Positions 1 to 8,226 of a DNA stretch of 32,100 nt are shown piece by piece. The position numbers and the translations under genes were made by a program. The notes beneath the pieces are model-generated. The model made no database searches, was not told where the DNA came from, and saw only the letters and a program-made list of their open reading frames with translations. Each line of letters starts with the position of its first letter. Position 1 is the stretch's first letter. Source of the DNA: DATNFP01 sp035606335. Lineage in GTDB: Bacteria; Bacteroidota; Bacteroidia; Chitinophagales; Chitinophagaceae. The stretch lies in the NCBI GenBank assembly GCA_035606335.1, contig DATNFP010000159.1, forward strand, positions 1 to 32,100, in the 5' to 3' direction.

Positions 1-579
1 AATTAATAGATCGGTAATTACCATACCCGGAGAAATACTACCAATCAACACAGGTTTGTTTTTACTTTCTTTGATCAGTGCATCTGTCAGGTATTTAATG
101 GCGTATTTGGTACTACCATATAGCGCCCATCCATCCACATGCATACCATTACTTCCCAAGCCAAGCATATTATATACTGCACCAAAGCCCTGATTTAACA
201 TATTGCTCACTGCTACTTTTACCCCAAACATTTCACCTAATAAATTGCTTTCCACAATAGACTTGATTTTTCCCTCTGATTGCAACCAAAATGGCGCTTG
301 CGGATTGCTTTGCCCGGCATTATTTATCCATATCTGCACTCTGCCGAAATTTTCTTTAGCATTATCCCATAATGACTGTATTGATTCATAGCTACTAACA
401 TCACAAACCTGTCCCCAAACATCATCCTTACTATACTTTAATTGCAGGGAATTAACAGCTTTTGATACTGAATCTTGTGAGCGGCTGCTTATTGCCACCT
501 TGCACCCCAGCGACAAAAAGGAATCAGCAAGTCCATAGCCAATACCATGTGTGCTACCAGTTATCACAACCACTTTCAT
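1..579 (-). CDS. SDR-family oxidoreductase, 3' end cut by window edge
   Basis: A reading frame starts at ATG 577-579 and runs off the left edge without a stop, giving 193 visible residues. It is a short-chain dehydrogenase/reductase with a Rossmann fold. The cofactor-binding TGSTHGIG lies at residues 7-14, the structural NNAG at 86-89, and the catalytic Ser143, Tyr154 and Lys158 (YGSTK) are all present, so the enzyme should be active. The PGMVITD stretch near 184-190, followed by hydrophobic residues, and the NMLGLGS segment before the active site resemble the NYC1/NOL chlorophyll b reductase-like branch, as I recall those proteins. The substrate is unknown, and that branch name does not imply chlorophyll metabolism here. 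The gene is divergent from clpB. Family assignment is secure; function is not. Confidence 0.88.
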   Translation of the reverse strand, partial: MKVVVITGSTHGIGYGLADSFLSLGCKVAISSRSQDSVSKAVNSLQLKYSKDDVWGQVCDVSSYESIQSLWDNAKENFGRVQIWINNAGQSNPQAPFWLQSEGKIKSIVESNLLGEMFGVKVAVSNMLNQGFGAVYNMLGLGSNGMHVDGWALYGSTKYAIKYLTDALIKESKNKPVLIGSISPGMVITDLLI

Positions 580-672
580 TGTAATAGGTTTAATATCAAG
601 TTACTGATAATTACACGAAATATAATTTTTAATCCTTGAAAATTGCACTTATGGCAGCTTATTATAAATTTT

Positions 673-689
673 ACTGAAATAAATTCAGT
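673..689. repeat. Small inverted repeat in the SDR-clpB intergenic region
   Basis: ACTGAA and TTCAGT form a perfect 6-bp inverted repeat around a 5-nt spacer. It sits in the 225-nt gap between the divergent SDR and clpB genes, about 115 nt upstream of the clpB start. It could be an operator, but 6 bp in AT-rich DNA may be chance. I found no TAnnTTTG promoter box and no RNA gene in this gap. Confidence 0.25.
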
Positions 690-804
690 TCATTTTCAAA
701 TAATAAGACAGCTTGTCGTCAATTTTATTGTATAAATGTCAATTCTTCTCTAATTCTTTTTTGGAACGTTTTTTATGAATTAATAGGAAGAAGAAAAAGT
801 CATT

Positions 805-3438
805 ATGAATTTAAACAACTTTACCATTAAGGCTCAGGAAATTGTGCAGCAAGCGCAACAATTAGCCTTTAATAATCAGAATCCGAATATCGAAACGGCA
901 CATTTTCTAAAAGCTTTGCTGGAAGATACCGAAGGCCCAATCGCTTATCTTCTTAAGAAGAATAATGTCAACATCAATTTTGTTGAAACAAAACTTGAAG
1001 AGCAGCTTAACAGATTGCCTAAAATACAAGGCGGTGAGCCGGCACAAAATATAAGCAGGGAAGCTAATAGTATGATATTGCGTACCAGCAATGTTTTAAA
1101 GACATTTGGCGACGAATTTGTTACGCCAGAACATCTTCTTATTGGCTTATTACAGATAAATGATGATACAAGCAAAATATTAAAAGACGCAGGCCTTACT
1201 GAAAAAGGATTGGTGGCTGCCATTAAAGAATTACGTAAAGGAAATACCGTAAATTCTCAGACCTCCGAACAGCAATATAATTCGTTGCAGCGTTATGCAA
1301 AAAATTTGAATGAACTGGCAAGAAATGGCAAATTAGACCCTGTAATAGGTCGCGATGAAGAAATACGCCGTACACTGCATATACTTTCCCGCAGGTCTAA
1401 AAACAACCCGATCCTTGTGGGTGAACCTGGGGTTGGTAAGACAGCTATAGTAGAAGGTCTTGCTCATCGTATTATAAACGGAGACGTGCCGGATAACCTT
1501 AAATCAAAGATCATCTTTGCACTTGATATGGGTGGACTGATGGCTGGTGCCAAATATCGCGGTGAATTTGAAGAACGATTGAAAAGTGTTGTAAAAGAAG
1601 TATCTGAAAGCGACGGTGAAATCATACTGTTTATAGATGAGATACATACATTGATCGGTGCGGGTGCTATGGAAGGTGCAATGGATGCAGCTAACATATT
1701 AAAGCCCGCCCTGGCACGTGGGGAATTGCGTGCGATAGGCGCAACCACCCTTAATGAATATCAAAAGTACTTTGAAAAGGATAAAGCATTAGAACGTAGG
1801 TTCCAGAAAGTATTTGTTGATGAACCTACACCGGAAGATGCCATATCAATATTGCGCGGATTGAAAGATAGGTATGAAAGCCACCACCAGGTACGCATTA
1901 AGGACGAAGCTATTATTGCAGCGGTAGAATTATCCCATCGCTACATAACAGACAGATTTTTACCTGATAAGGCTATCGACCTGATAGATGAAAGCGCTGC
2001 AAAGCTGAAGCTGGAAATGAACTCCATGCCCGAAGAATTAGATGAGCTTGAACGCAGGATACGTCAATTAGAAATAGAAAGAGAAGCAATAAAACGTGAA
2101 AATGACGAAGAGAAAATAAAAGAGCTGGGCAGAGATATTTCTATGCTTTCTGTGGAACGTGATACATTAAAGGCCAAATGGCTGGAGGAAAAAGAAATAG
2201 TAGATAAGATCAATAAAGCTAAGAGCAGAATTGAACAATTAAAACTTGAAGCGGAGCAGGCGGAACGTGAAGGTGAATATGGTAAAGTAGCAGAAATACG
2301 CTATGGTAAGGTGAAGGAAGAGGAAAGCACAATAGAAAAGCTGAGTCAGCAATTAGATGAAATGGACAATCAGCATAAGAGATTATTGAAAGAAGAAGTG
2401 GATGCTGAAGATATTGCGCAAAATGTAGCTAAAGCAACAGGAATTCCGGTACAAAGAATGTTACAAAGTGAGAAAGAAAAATTACTTCATCTTGAAGATG
2501 AGCTGCATAAACGAGTAATTGGGCAGGACGAGGCAATTGAAGCTGTATCTGATGCGATACGCCGTAGCCGCGCTGGTTTACATGATCCCCGCCGTCCCAT
2601 AGGCTCTTTCATATTCCTTGGAACTACAGGAGTGGGTAAAACTGAATTGGCCAAAGCGCTGGCAGAAGTGCTTTTTGATGATGAAGGCATGATGAACAGG
2701 ATAGACATGAGTGAATACCAGGAAAAACATAGTGTTAGCCGTTTAGTAGGTGCTCCTCCCGGATATGTAGGTTATGAAGAAGGTGGTCAATTGACAGAAG
2801 CAGTTCGCAGAAAACCATATTCTGTAGTGCTGCTTGATGAAATTGAGAAAGCACATCCTGACGTGTTTAATGTTTTGCTACAGGTATTGGATGATGGTAG
2901 GTTAACTGATAATAAGGGTAGGGTAGTCAATTTTAAGAATACAATTATAATCATGACCAGCAATATGGGCAGCCATATAATCCAGGAGAATTTTGCTGAG
3001 CTGAAGGATAAAAACATTGATGAAGTTGTAGATGCTACAAAAGAACAGGTATTAGATCTATTGCGCCAGGTGCTGCGCCCGGAATTTTTGAATAGGATAG
3101 ATGATGTGATCATGTTCCATCCATTGATGCGTAAAGAAATAAGAGGCATCATTAAGATACAATTACAAAACCTTCAAAAGCAGCTTTTGCAGCAAGGTAT
3201 CGACTTGCAGTTTACTGACTATGCATTAGACTATCTCGTACAGCATGGTTTCGACCCCCAATATGGTGCACGTCCGTTGAAAAGGGTGATACAAAAAGAC
3301 CTGATCAATATGTTGAGTAAGAAAATAATCGCCGGGGAAATAGATAAAACTAAAACAGTATTAATAGACGTATTTGATGGAGTAGTGGTGATAAGAAATG
3401 AGAAGATTGCAGAGCCTCATGTGGGTCAAGACAGTTAA
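805..3438 (+). CDS. clpB: ATP-dependent disaggregase ClpB
   Basis: This is a Hsp100 AAA+ chaperone of 877 residues, the usual ClpB length. It works with DnaK/DnaJ in the cytoplasm to pull polypeptides out of aggregates by threading them through a hexameric pore. Visible in order are a Clp N-terminal repeat domain (about 1-145), the first AAA+ module with Walker A GEPGVGKT at 206-213 and a downstream FIDEIH Walker B, a long charged coiled-coil middle domain (about 400-530) that distinguishes ClpB from ClpA/ClpC, and the second AAA+ module with GTTGVGKT at 606-613. The C-terminal domain carries the YGARPLKRVIQ sensor-2 region. The start is preceded by the purine-rich AGGAAGAAG. It is monocistronic, closed by a hairpin terminator. 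I could not see a heat-shock operator upstream. Confidence 0.97.
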   Translation: MNLNNFTIKAQEIVQQAQQLAFNNQNPNIETAHFLKALLEDTEGPIAYLLKKNNVNINFVETKLEEQLNRLPKIQGGEPAQNISREANSMILRTSNVLKTFGDEFVTPEHLLIGLLQINDDTSKILKDAGLTEKGLVAAIKELRKGNTVNSQTSEQQYNSLQRYAKNLNELARNGKLDPVIGRDEEIRRTLHILSRRSKNNPILVGEPGVGKTAIVEGLAHRIINGDVPDNLKSKIIFALDMGGLMAGAKYRGEFEERLKSVVKEVSESDGEIILFIDEIHTLIGAGAMEGAMDAANILKPALARGELRAIGATTLNEYQKYFEKDKALERRFQKVFVDEPTPEDAISILRGLKDRYESHHQVRIKDEAIIAAVELSHRYITDRFLPDKAIDLIDESAAKLKLEMNSMPEELDELERRIRQLEIEREAIKRENDEEKIKELGRDISMLSVERDTLKAKWLEEKEIVDKINKAKSRIEQLKLEAEQAEREGEYGKVAEIRYGKVKEEESTIEKLSQQLDEMDNQHKRLLKEEVDAEDIAQNVAKATGIPVQRMLQSEKEKLLHLEDELHKRVIGQDEAIEAVSDAIRRSRAGLHDPRRPIGSFIFLGTTGVGKTELAKALAEVLFDDEGMMNRIDMSEYQEKHSVSRLVGAPPGYVGYEEGGQLTEAVRRKPYSVVLLDEIEKAHPDVFNVLLQVLDDGRLTDNKGRVVNFKNTIIIMTSNMGSHIIQENFAELKDKNIDEVVDATKEQVLDLLRQVLRPEFLNRIDDVIMFHPLMRKEIRGIIKIQLQNLQKQLLQQGIDLQFTDYALDYLVQHGFDPQYGARPLKRVIQKDLINMLSKKIIAGEIDKTKTVLIDVFDGVVVIRNEKIAEPHVGQDS

Positions 3439-3456
3439 CGTTTAGAAAAAAATTAT

Positions 3457-3490
3457 AAAGCGTCAGATGAAAAATTCTGGCGCTTTATTT
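3457..3490 (+). terminator. Rho-independent terminator after clpB
   Basis: AAAGCGTCAGA and TCTGGCGCTTT pair into an 11-bp stem with one G-U wobble and an 8-nt loop, followed by an AT-rich stretch. It begins 18 nt after the clpB stop and so ends the clpB transcript before the thioesterase gene. Confidence 0.8.
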
Positions 3491-3543
3491 ATTGTACTAT
3501 ATCCTATCTTGTATAATTATTGATTGCAAAAAATTGTTTTTAT

Positions 3544-3963
3544 ATGCATCATTTTCCGGTGAAACTCCAATTAAGACTTGATTGGAGTGAAATAGATCTA
3601 TTCGGTCATATCAATAATGTTCAATACTTTAAATACATTCAGGCTTCAAGAGTCAATTATTGGGAAAAAACAGGTCTTGTGAGTGAGTTTGAAAAAAACA
3701 AGATCGGTCCCATACTTGCCTCTACTGGATGTCAGTTTCTTAAAGTATTACATTATCCGGGCAATATTGTTGTTCAGGCGAGAATTGAATTTATGAAGAA
3801 CACAAGTTTCGGCATTCATCATGAGATCTTGAATGCCGAGGGAGAAGTGGTAGCCGAGGCACACGATGTGATAGTTGTATATGACTTTAATAAAAATGAA
3901 AAAGCACCTATACAAAAAGAATTTAGGGATACCGTAGAAAAAATAGAAGGAAGGACGTTTTAA
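3544..3963 (+). CDS. Acyl-CoA thioesterase, 4HBT hotdog family
   Basis: A 139-residue hotdog-fold protein of the YbgC/4-hydroxybenzoyl-CoA thioesterase type. Such enzymes hydrolyse acyl-CoA thioesters in the cytoplasm. The diagnostic motif is DLFGHINN near residues 18-25 (Asp, Gly-His and Asn-Asn of the 4HBT active-site helix), followed by the YFKYIQASR helix. I chose ATG 3544. An in-frame TTG at 3520 would add eight residues that are not typical of the family. The stop codon directly abuts the stop codon of the convergent MFS gene, with no base between them, so no separate terminator can lie between. The acyl substrate cannot be read from the sequence. Confidence 0.88.
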   Translation: MHHFPVKLQLRLDWSEIDLFGHINNVQYFKYIQASRVNYWEKTGLVSEFEKNKIGPILASTGCQFLKVLHYPGNIVVQARIEFMKNTSFGIHHEILNAEGEVVAEAHDVIVVYDFNKNEKAPIQKEFRDTVEKIEGRTF

Positions 3964-5241
3964 TCAGGTTTTATTTTCAGCAGCAGTATCTTCCTGTAAG
4001 TTAAGCATGCGAAGCATAGGTGCAGCAAAATATGTTATCCCAACCACTACAAGGGTCATACAGCCGCCAAAAACCACAGCAGGGATTGTTCCCATCCATT
4101 TAGCTGTAAGTCCGCTTTCTGCTGCCCCAAGCTCATTAGATGAACTAATAAACATTGTGTTCACTGCTCCCACACGACCACGCATTGAATCCGGTGTCTT
4201 TAACTGCAATATAGTTCCGCGTATCACTACGCTTACAGCATCGAACATACCACCTAACACAAGCATTAAAAGAGAAAGAGTAAAGCTTTTAGAAATACCA
4301 AAAACAATGGTTACAAGACCAAATCCAGCGATACATCCTAATAACTTTAGCCCTGGTTTAGTTTTTAGCGGTGAAAAGGAAAGTATAAACAATGTAGCAA
4401 TAGAACCTACACCCGGTGCTGCCCTCAGGCAGCCGTATGCAAAATCGCCAACTTTTAATATATCTATAGCATAGACAGGCAGCAATGCAACTGCACCACC
4501 AAATAAAACTGCAAACATATCTAGTGATAATGCTGCAAGTATCAATTGGGTTTTAAAAACAAAACGCAATCCTTGCTTTAGACTCTTTAAAACAGGTTCC
4601 TTTTCTTTTTTCAAGATCTGCTGTTTGGGGATCGTGAATATGGCAATGAGCGATACTATTTGTATTACAAATACACTAAATAAACTTATTTCAAATCCCG
4701 CAATACCTATTAATGCACCAGCCAATATAGGCCCAATTACAAATCCAGCCTGCCAGGCGGTACTGCTCCAGGTTGTTGCATTTGCATATTCCTTTCTTGG
4801 GATTAGCATGCTCATTAAAGCAAAACTTGAGGGGCTCAAAAAGGCCCGCAGGATACCTCCTATAAATACGCCAACATATATTAAATGGACAGTAAGGTTA
4901 GTTCCTGCATGATTATAAAAACCAGGGAAAGATAAAACCGTATAAAATGCAGATAGAAGCAGATATCCTATAATGCATTGTATCATCAATCCTTTCTTTT
5001 CTCTCAAGTCAACAAAATGACCTGAAAAAAGGGAGCAACCAATAGCCGGTATTACTTCCCAGAGGCCTAATTTTCCTAATGCCAGCACATCCCTTGTTAA
5101 ATTTCTATATACAAAATAGCCAATGATGGCGGTTTGCATATTTAACGCTAATATTAATGAAAATCGGAGTATAAGAAATTTACGGAACTGCGGATATCTT
5201 AATGCTTTGTTCTTTAGTAAAAACTTTATTGCGAAGCTCAA
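3964..5241 (-). CDS. MFS transporter, EntS-like (MFS_3) exporter
   Basis: A 425-residue polytopic inner-membrane protein of the major facilitator superfamily, with about 12 hydrophobic helices. The N-terminal RYPQFRKFLILRF segment and the overall layout are those of the MFS_3 group that includes the enterobactin exporter EntS and related drug/siderophore effluxers. The cargo is unknown; no siderophore genes are nearby. The start is TTG at 5239-5241. The next in-frame ATG lies about residue 35, inside the first membrane helix, so it would destroy that helix. A TAAATTTG -7 box just upstream gives a normal short leader to the TTG. Divergent from the ABC permease gene and convergent with the thioesterase. 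Confidence 0.85.
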   Translation of the reverse strand: MSFAIKFLLKNKALRYPQFRKFLILRFSLILALNMQTAIIGYFVYRNLTRDVLALGKLGLWEVIPAIGCSLFSGHFVDLREKKGLMIQCIIGYLLLSAFYTVLSFPGFYNHAGTNLTVHLIYVGVFIGGILRAFLSPSSFALMSMLIPRKEYANATTWSSTAWQAGFVIGPILAGALIGIAGFEISLFSVFVIQIVSLIAIFTIPKQQILKKEKEPVLKSLKQGLRFVFKTQLILAALSLDMFAVLFGGAVALLPVYAIDILKVGDFAYGCLRAAPGVGSIATLFILSFSPLKTKPGLKLLGCIAGFGLVTIVFGISKSFTLSLLMLVLGGMFDAVSVVIRGTILQLKTPDSMRGRVGAVNTMFISSSNELGAAESGLTAKWMGTIPAVVFGGCMTLVVVGITYFAAPMLRMLNLQEDTAAENKT

Positions 5242-5263
5242 CTACGTTTTTATTTTTAGCAAA

Positions 5264-5271
5264 CAAATTTA
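5264..5271 (-). promoter_or_regulatory. -7 promoter box of the MFS exporter gene
   Basis: On the minus strand this reads TAAATTTG, an exact match to the Bacteroidota TAnnTTTG -7 element. It ends 22 nt before the TTG start, leaving a leader of roughly 15-20 nt. I see no convincing -33 TTTG partner. Confidence 0.55.
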
Positions 5272-5319
5272 CTTTTAAAAGAGATATAATAAGTAGGTAG
5301 TTTTACACGTCCAAAAAAT

Positions 5320-5327
5320 TAACTTTG
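5320..5327 (+). promoter_or_regulatory. -7 promoter box of the ABC permease gene
   Basis: TAACTTTG matches TAnnTTTG exactly. Only 5 nt separate it from the ATG at 5333, so transcription would begin at or next to the start codon, which suggests a leaderless mRNA. No clear -33 TTTG is seen. Confidence 0.5.
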
Positions 5328-5332
5328 CCTCA

Positions 5333-6595
5333 ATGAATTCTACTGCGCAAATTATTGTTACCAGTGTTACTCAGGCATTACAGGAGCTGAGAGTAAACAA
5401 GCTGCGCACTTTTCTTTCATTATTGGGTATTACAATTGGTATATTCTGTATTATAGCGGTATTAACCGTTTTGGATAGCCTCCAGGATAATATAAGGAAG
5501 AGCATGGCAACGCTTGGAAATGATGTAATTTATGTCAACAGAAGGCCATGGATAGCGGAAAATGGAGAATATAAATGGTGGGAATATTTGCAAAGACCGC
5601 CAATGTCTACCACGGAATTAAAAGCAATACAAAGGAATGTGGGTGGTGTGCAATACGCCACACTATGCTATGTAGATGCTAATCTGACATTAAAATCACA
5701 GGATAATGAGCTTAAAAATGTGGCCGGATATGGTGTTACGGCAAATTTTGACAAAATTCAAAATGTAGAGATCCAGGACGGAAGATATCTTTCACAATCG
5801 GAAATAGATGGAGGTGTGAACAGTGTTGTGGTAGGTCATGATATTTATGAAAATCTTTTTTCAGGTCATGTTACTGCTGTTAATAAAACTATAGCATTTT
5901 TAGGGAGAAAATTCTTGGTGGTAGGTGTGATGAAGAAGGTTGGCAAAAATATGGCCGGATTTGATTTTGACAACGCTATTATTTTCTCTTACAATTCTGT
6001 AAACTCATTGGTTGATACAAGGTCGATGGATTGGGGTAACGATCCTATTATCCTTGTAAAGGTATTGCCTAAGGCGAATTTAGAAGATGCAAAGCTGGAA
6101 ATAGAAGGAGCATTACGTGTAGTAAGGAAAATGAGGCCGGGTGAAAAAGATAATTTTGCCATTAATCAGCTAAGTGAGGTGTCGCAGAGCCTGAATGCAA
6201 TATTTGGAACCATAGATGTAATTGGGCTTGTTATCGGAGGATTTTCATTATTAGTAGGCTCTTTCGGGATAGCTAATATTATGTTTGTAACTGTAAAAGA
6301 GCGTACAAAAATTATAGGACTAAAAAAGGCAATCGGCGCACGCAGACGTAGCATCATGACCGAATTCTTAATTGAGGCAGTTACATTATGCATATTAGGC
6401 GGCCTGATCGGTATCATAATAGTGCTTTTATTAAGCCTGCTAATGACGTATGGACTTGATTTTGCAGTAACACTTTCTTTGAAAAACTTTTTGTTTGGTA
6501 TTGGCATATCTGCATTGGTCGGGATATTGGCAGGTATTATACCAGCCAGGTCTGCATCCCGACTCGACCCTGTAGTAGCCATACGTTCAAATTAA
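5333..6595 (+). CDS. MacB/FtsX-type ABC transporter permease
   Basis: A 420-residue permease of the MacB-like, type VII ABC class, which couples cytoplasmic ATP hydrolysis to work on periplasmic substrates. Residues 20-45 form TM1 after the typical LRVNKLRTFLSLLGITIG start. Residues about 50-280 are the periplasmic MacB_PCD core. The C-terminal FtsX domain has three helices (about 290-320, 340-370 and 390-412), with the coupling segment VKERTKIIGLKKAIGARR between them and the PARSASRLDPVVAIR ending. No ABC ATPase or membrane-fusion protein lies beside it, so partners must be encoded elsewhere. The next ORF begins 5 nt after its stop. Substrate unknown (macrolide, lipoprotein or peptide export are all possible). 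Confidence 0.9.
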   Translation: MNSTAQIIVTSVTQALQELRVNKLRTFLSLLGITIGIFCIIAVLTVLDSLQDNIRKSMATLGNDVIYVNRRPWIAENGEYKWWEYLQRPPMSTTELKAIQRNVGGVQYATLCYVDANLTLKSQDNELKNVAGYGVTANFDKIQNVEIQDGRYLSQSEIDGGVNSVVVGHDIYENLFSGHVTAVNKTIAFLGRKFLVVGVMKKVGKNMAGFDFDNAIIFSYNSVNSLVDTRSMDWGNDPIILVKVLPKANLEDAKLEIEGALRVVRKMRPGEKDNFAINQLSEVSQSLNAIFGTIDVIGLVIGGFSLLVGSFGIANIMFVTVKERTKIIGLKKAIGARRRSIMTEFLIEAVTLCILGGLIGIIIVLLLSLLMTYGLDFAVTLSLKNFLFGIGISALVGILAGIIPARSASRLDPVVAIRSN

Positions 6596-6599
6596 TTTT

Positions 6600-6719
6600 A
6601 TGAAACGAGCATATCAGAGTTCAGATTTTGCAAATAGAAAGATGAAGATCTGGCAGCTATACCATTTTAATACGCAACTGCGAGCTCCATCTCTTAAAAA
6701 GATAATTATACTCAGATGA
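6600..6719 (+). CDS. Possible 39-residue basic small protein
   Basis: ATG at 6600 opens 39 sense codons ending in TGA at 6717-6719. The ORF starts 5 nt after the permease stop, and its stop overlaps the next start as ATGA, so it bridges the gap exactly and could couple translation of the permease and phosphoribosyltransferase genes. The product is rich in Lys and Arg, has no membrane segment and resembles nothing I know. A frame of this length could arise by chance in a gap of about 120 nt. The tight boundaries at both ends are the only argument that it is translated. Confidence 0.35.
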   Translation: MKRAYQSSDFANRKMKIWQLYHFNTQLRAPSLKKIIILR

Positions 6720-7216
6720 AAAAACAACGTATTCTCATTCTTGATAAAGAGCGCATTAATCGCAAATTACAGCGTATGGCTTACCAGATTTGGGAGTATA
6801 ATAGTAATGAGTCCTGCGTAACATTGGTTGGGATTGAAGGAAGCGGGGCAGTAGTTGCTAAAAGCCTGATGCAAAGATTGCAGGAAATAAGTCCATTGAA
6901 AATAAAGTTGGTTCTTATAAAAATGAATAAGAAACAACCGTTGACCGATGAAATACAGATAAAAGAAAATCTTTCCGACTGCTCTGTAGTATTAGTGGAT
7001 GATGTAGCTAATTCAGGAAAAACTTTGCTGCACGCACTGAAGCCATTGCTTTCTTTTGAGCTGAAAAAAATAATGATTGCTGTACTTGTGGATCGTAAGC
7101 ACAAATCGTTTCCGGTATCACCTGATATTGTCGGACATTCAGTTTCAACTACATTGCAGGAACATATAGAAGTGGAAAGCAATGGAGATGAGATCACAGC
7201 AGCATATCTTCAATAG
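6716..7216 (+). CDS. PyrR-like phosphoribosyltransferase
   Basis: A 166-residue type I phosphoribosyltransferase. The PRPP-binding loop VLVDDVANSGKT sits at residues 92-103 with the paired acidic residues Asp95 and Asp96. The N-terminal ERINRKLQRMAYQI helix, the VGIEGSG strand-loop, and the C-terminal LVDRKHKSFPVSPDIVG segment follow the order seen in PyrR, the pyrimidine-operon regulator/uracil phosphoribosyltransferase. No pyrimidine genes are nearby, so attenuation control is unproven, and it may be a salvage enzyme acting on a free base plus PRPP. The start codon overlaps the stop of the small upstream ORF. Confidence 0.82.
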   Translation: MKKQRILILDKERINRKLQRMAYQIWEYNSNESCVTLVGIEGSGAVVAKSLMQRLQEISPLKIKLVLIKMNKKQPLTDEIQIKENLSDCSVVLVDDVANSGKTLLHALKPLLSFELKKIMIAVLVDRKHKSFPVSPDIVGHSVSTTLQEHIEVESNGDEITAAYLQ

Positions 7217-7259
7217 AACGAAATAAGATAATACCAGATATAAAAAGATAAAAAAATAA

Positions 7260-8216
7260 ATGGCAATAACATTAGTCATACATGGAGGAGCAGGTAATAT
7301 CACACCTGCTATAATGACAAAAGAACAGGAAGAACAATACCATAATGGGTTGAAGACAGCGCTTGATAAAGGGTATGAAATATTACACAAGGGTGGGAGT
7401 GCACAAGATGCTGTACTGGCAGCTATTGTATCATTAGAAGATGACCCACTGTTTAACGCCGGACGTGGAGCAGTATTTACGAAAAAAGGTGTCAATGAAA
7501 TGGATGCTGCTATAATGGACGGTAAAACATTGATGGCCGGAGCGATTGCTGGTGTAAGAAATATAAAAAATCCAATTAAGCTTGCAAGGGAAGTAATGCT
7601 GCACTCAGGACATGTATTCCTAAGCGGAAAAGGGGCTGCAGAGTTTGCACTGTCACGCGGAATAGAAATGGCTCCGGATGAGTATTTTTTCAATAAAATG
7701 CGGTATGATCAGTGGGTAGAGATACGCGATAGCGATTTTTATCAATTAGATCATAAAGAAGATAATTTGAAAGGGGCTGCCCCAAATCCGGAATATAAAT
7801 TTGGTACTGTAGGCGCTGTTGCTTGCGATGTAAATGGAAATTTAGCTGCTGGCACTTCCACCGGTGGCATGACTAACAAACGTTTTGGACGCATTGGCGA
7901 TAGCCCTGTGATTGGTGCAGGTACTTATGCTAATAATGCTTCATGCGCAATATCATGTACAGGGCATGGCGAGTTCTTTCTCCGTGCAGTCGTAGCACAT
8001 GATGTTTCCTGTTTGATGGAGTACAAAAGCATGTCTCTTTCTGAAGCCTGTGATAAAGTAATAAAGGATAAGCTTGTGAAATTAGGAGGCGAGGGCGGAC
8101 TTATTGCTGTAGATACCAAAGGCAATTATGATTTCTGTTTCAATTCGGCGGGCATGTATCGTGCCATGCGAAATGATTCGGGAAAAGAAATCATTGCTTT
8201 TTATAAAGAAGACTAA
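7260..8216 (+). CDS. Isoaspartyl peptidase / L-asparaginase (Ntn hydrolase)
   Basis: A 318-residue plant-type (type 2) asparaginase of the N-terminal-nucleophile family, similar in length to E. coli IaaA. The precursor cleaves itself before the catalytic Thr183 in KFGTVGAVACD, giving alpha and beta chains. The beta chain then hydrolyses isoaspartyl dipeptides arising from protein ageing, and asparagine. The N-terminal IHGGAG, the FNAGRGAV segment and the substrate-binding STGGMTNKRFGRIGDSP loop are all present. There is no signal peptide, so it should be cytoplasmic. It starts 43 nt after the phosphoribosyltransferase and is probably cotranscribed. It is convergent with the next minus-strand gene, 10 nt apart. 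Confidence 0.93.
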   Translation: MAITLVIHGGAGNITPAIMTKEQEEQYHNGLKTALDKGYEILHKGGSAQDAVLAAIVSLEDDPLFNAGRGAVFTKKGVNEMDAAIMDGKTLMAGAIAGVRNIKNPIKLAREVMLHSGHVFLSGKGAAEFALSRGIEMAPDEYFFNKMRYDQWVEIRDSDFYQLDHKEDNLKGAAPNPEYKFGTVGAVACDVNGNLAAGTSTGGMTNKRFGRIGDSPVIGAGTYANNASCAISCTGHGEFFLRAVVAHDVSCLMEYKSMSLSEACDKVIKDKLVKLGGEGGLIAVDTKGNYDFCFNSAGMYRAMRNDSGKEIIAFYKED

Positions 8217-8226
8217 TCAAAAAAAA

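Noticed and set aside
203..391. 62-codon plus-strand ORF at the left end
   Set aside because: It lies antisense within the SDR gene, whose motifs are intact on the other strand.
3520..3543. TTG start for the thioesterase eight codons earlier
   Set aside because: The extension is unlike the family N-terminus, and ATG 3544 begins directly at the conserved hotdog region.
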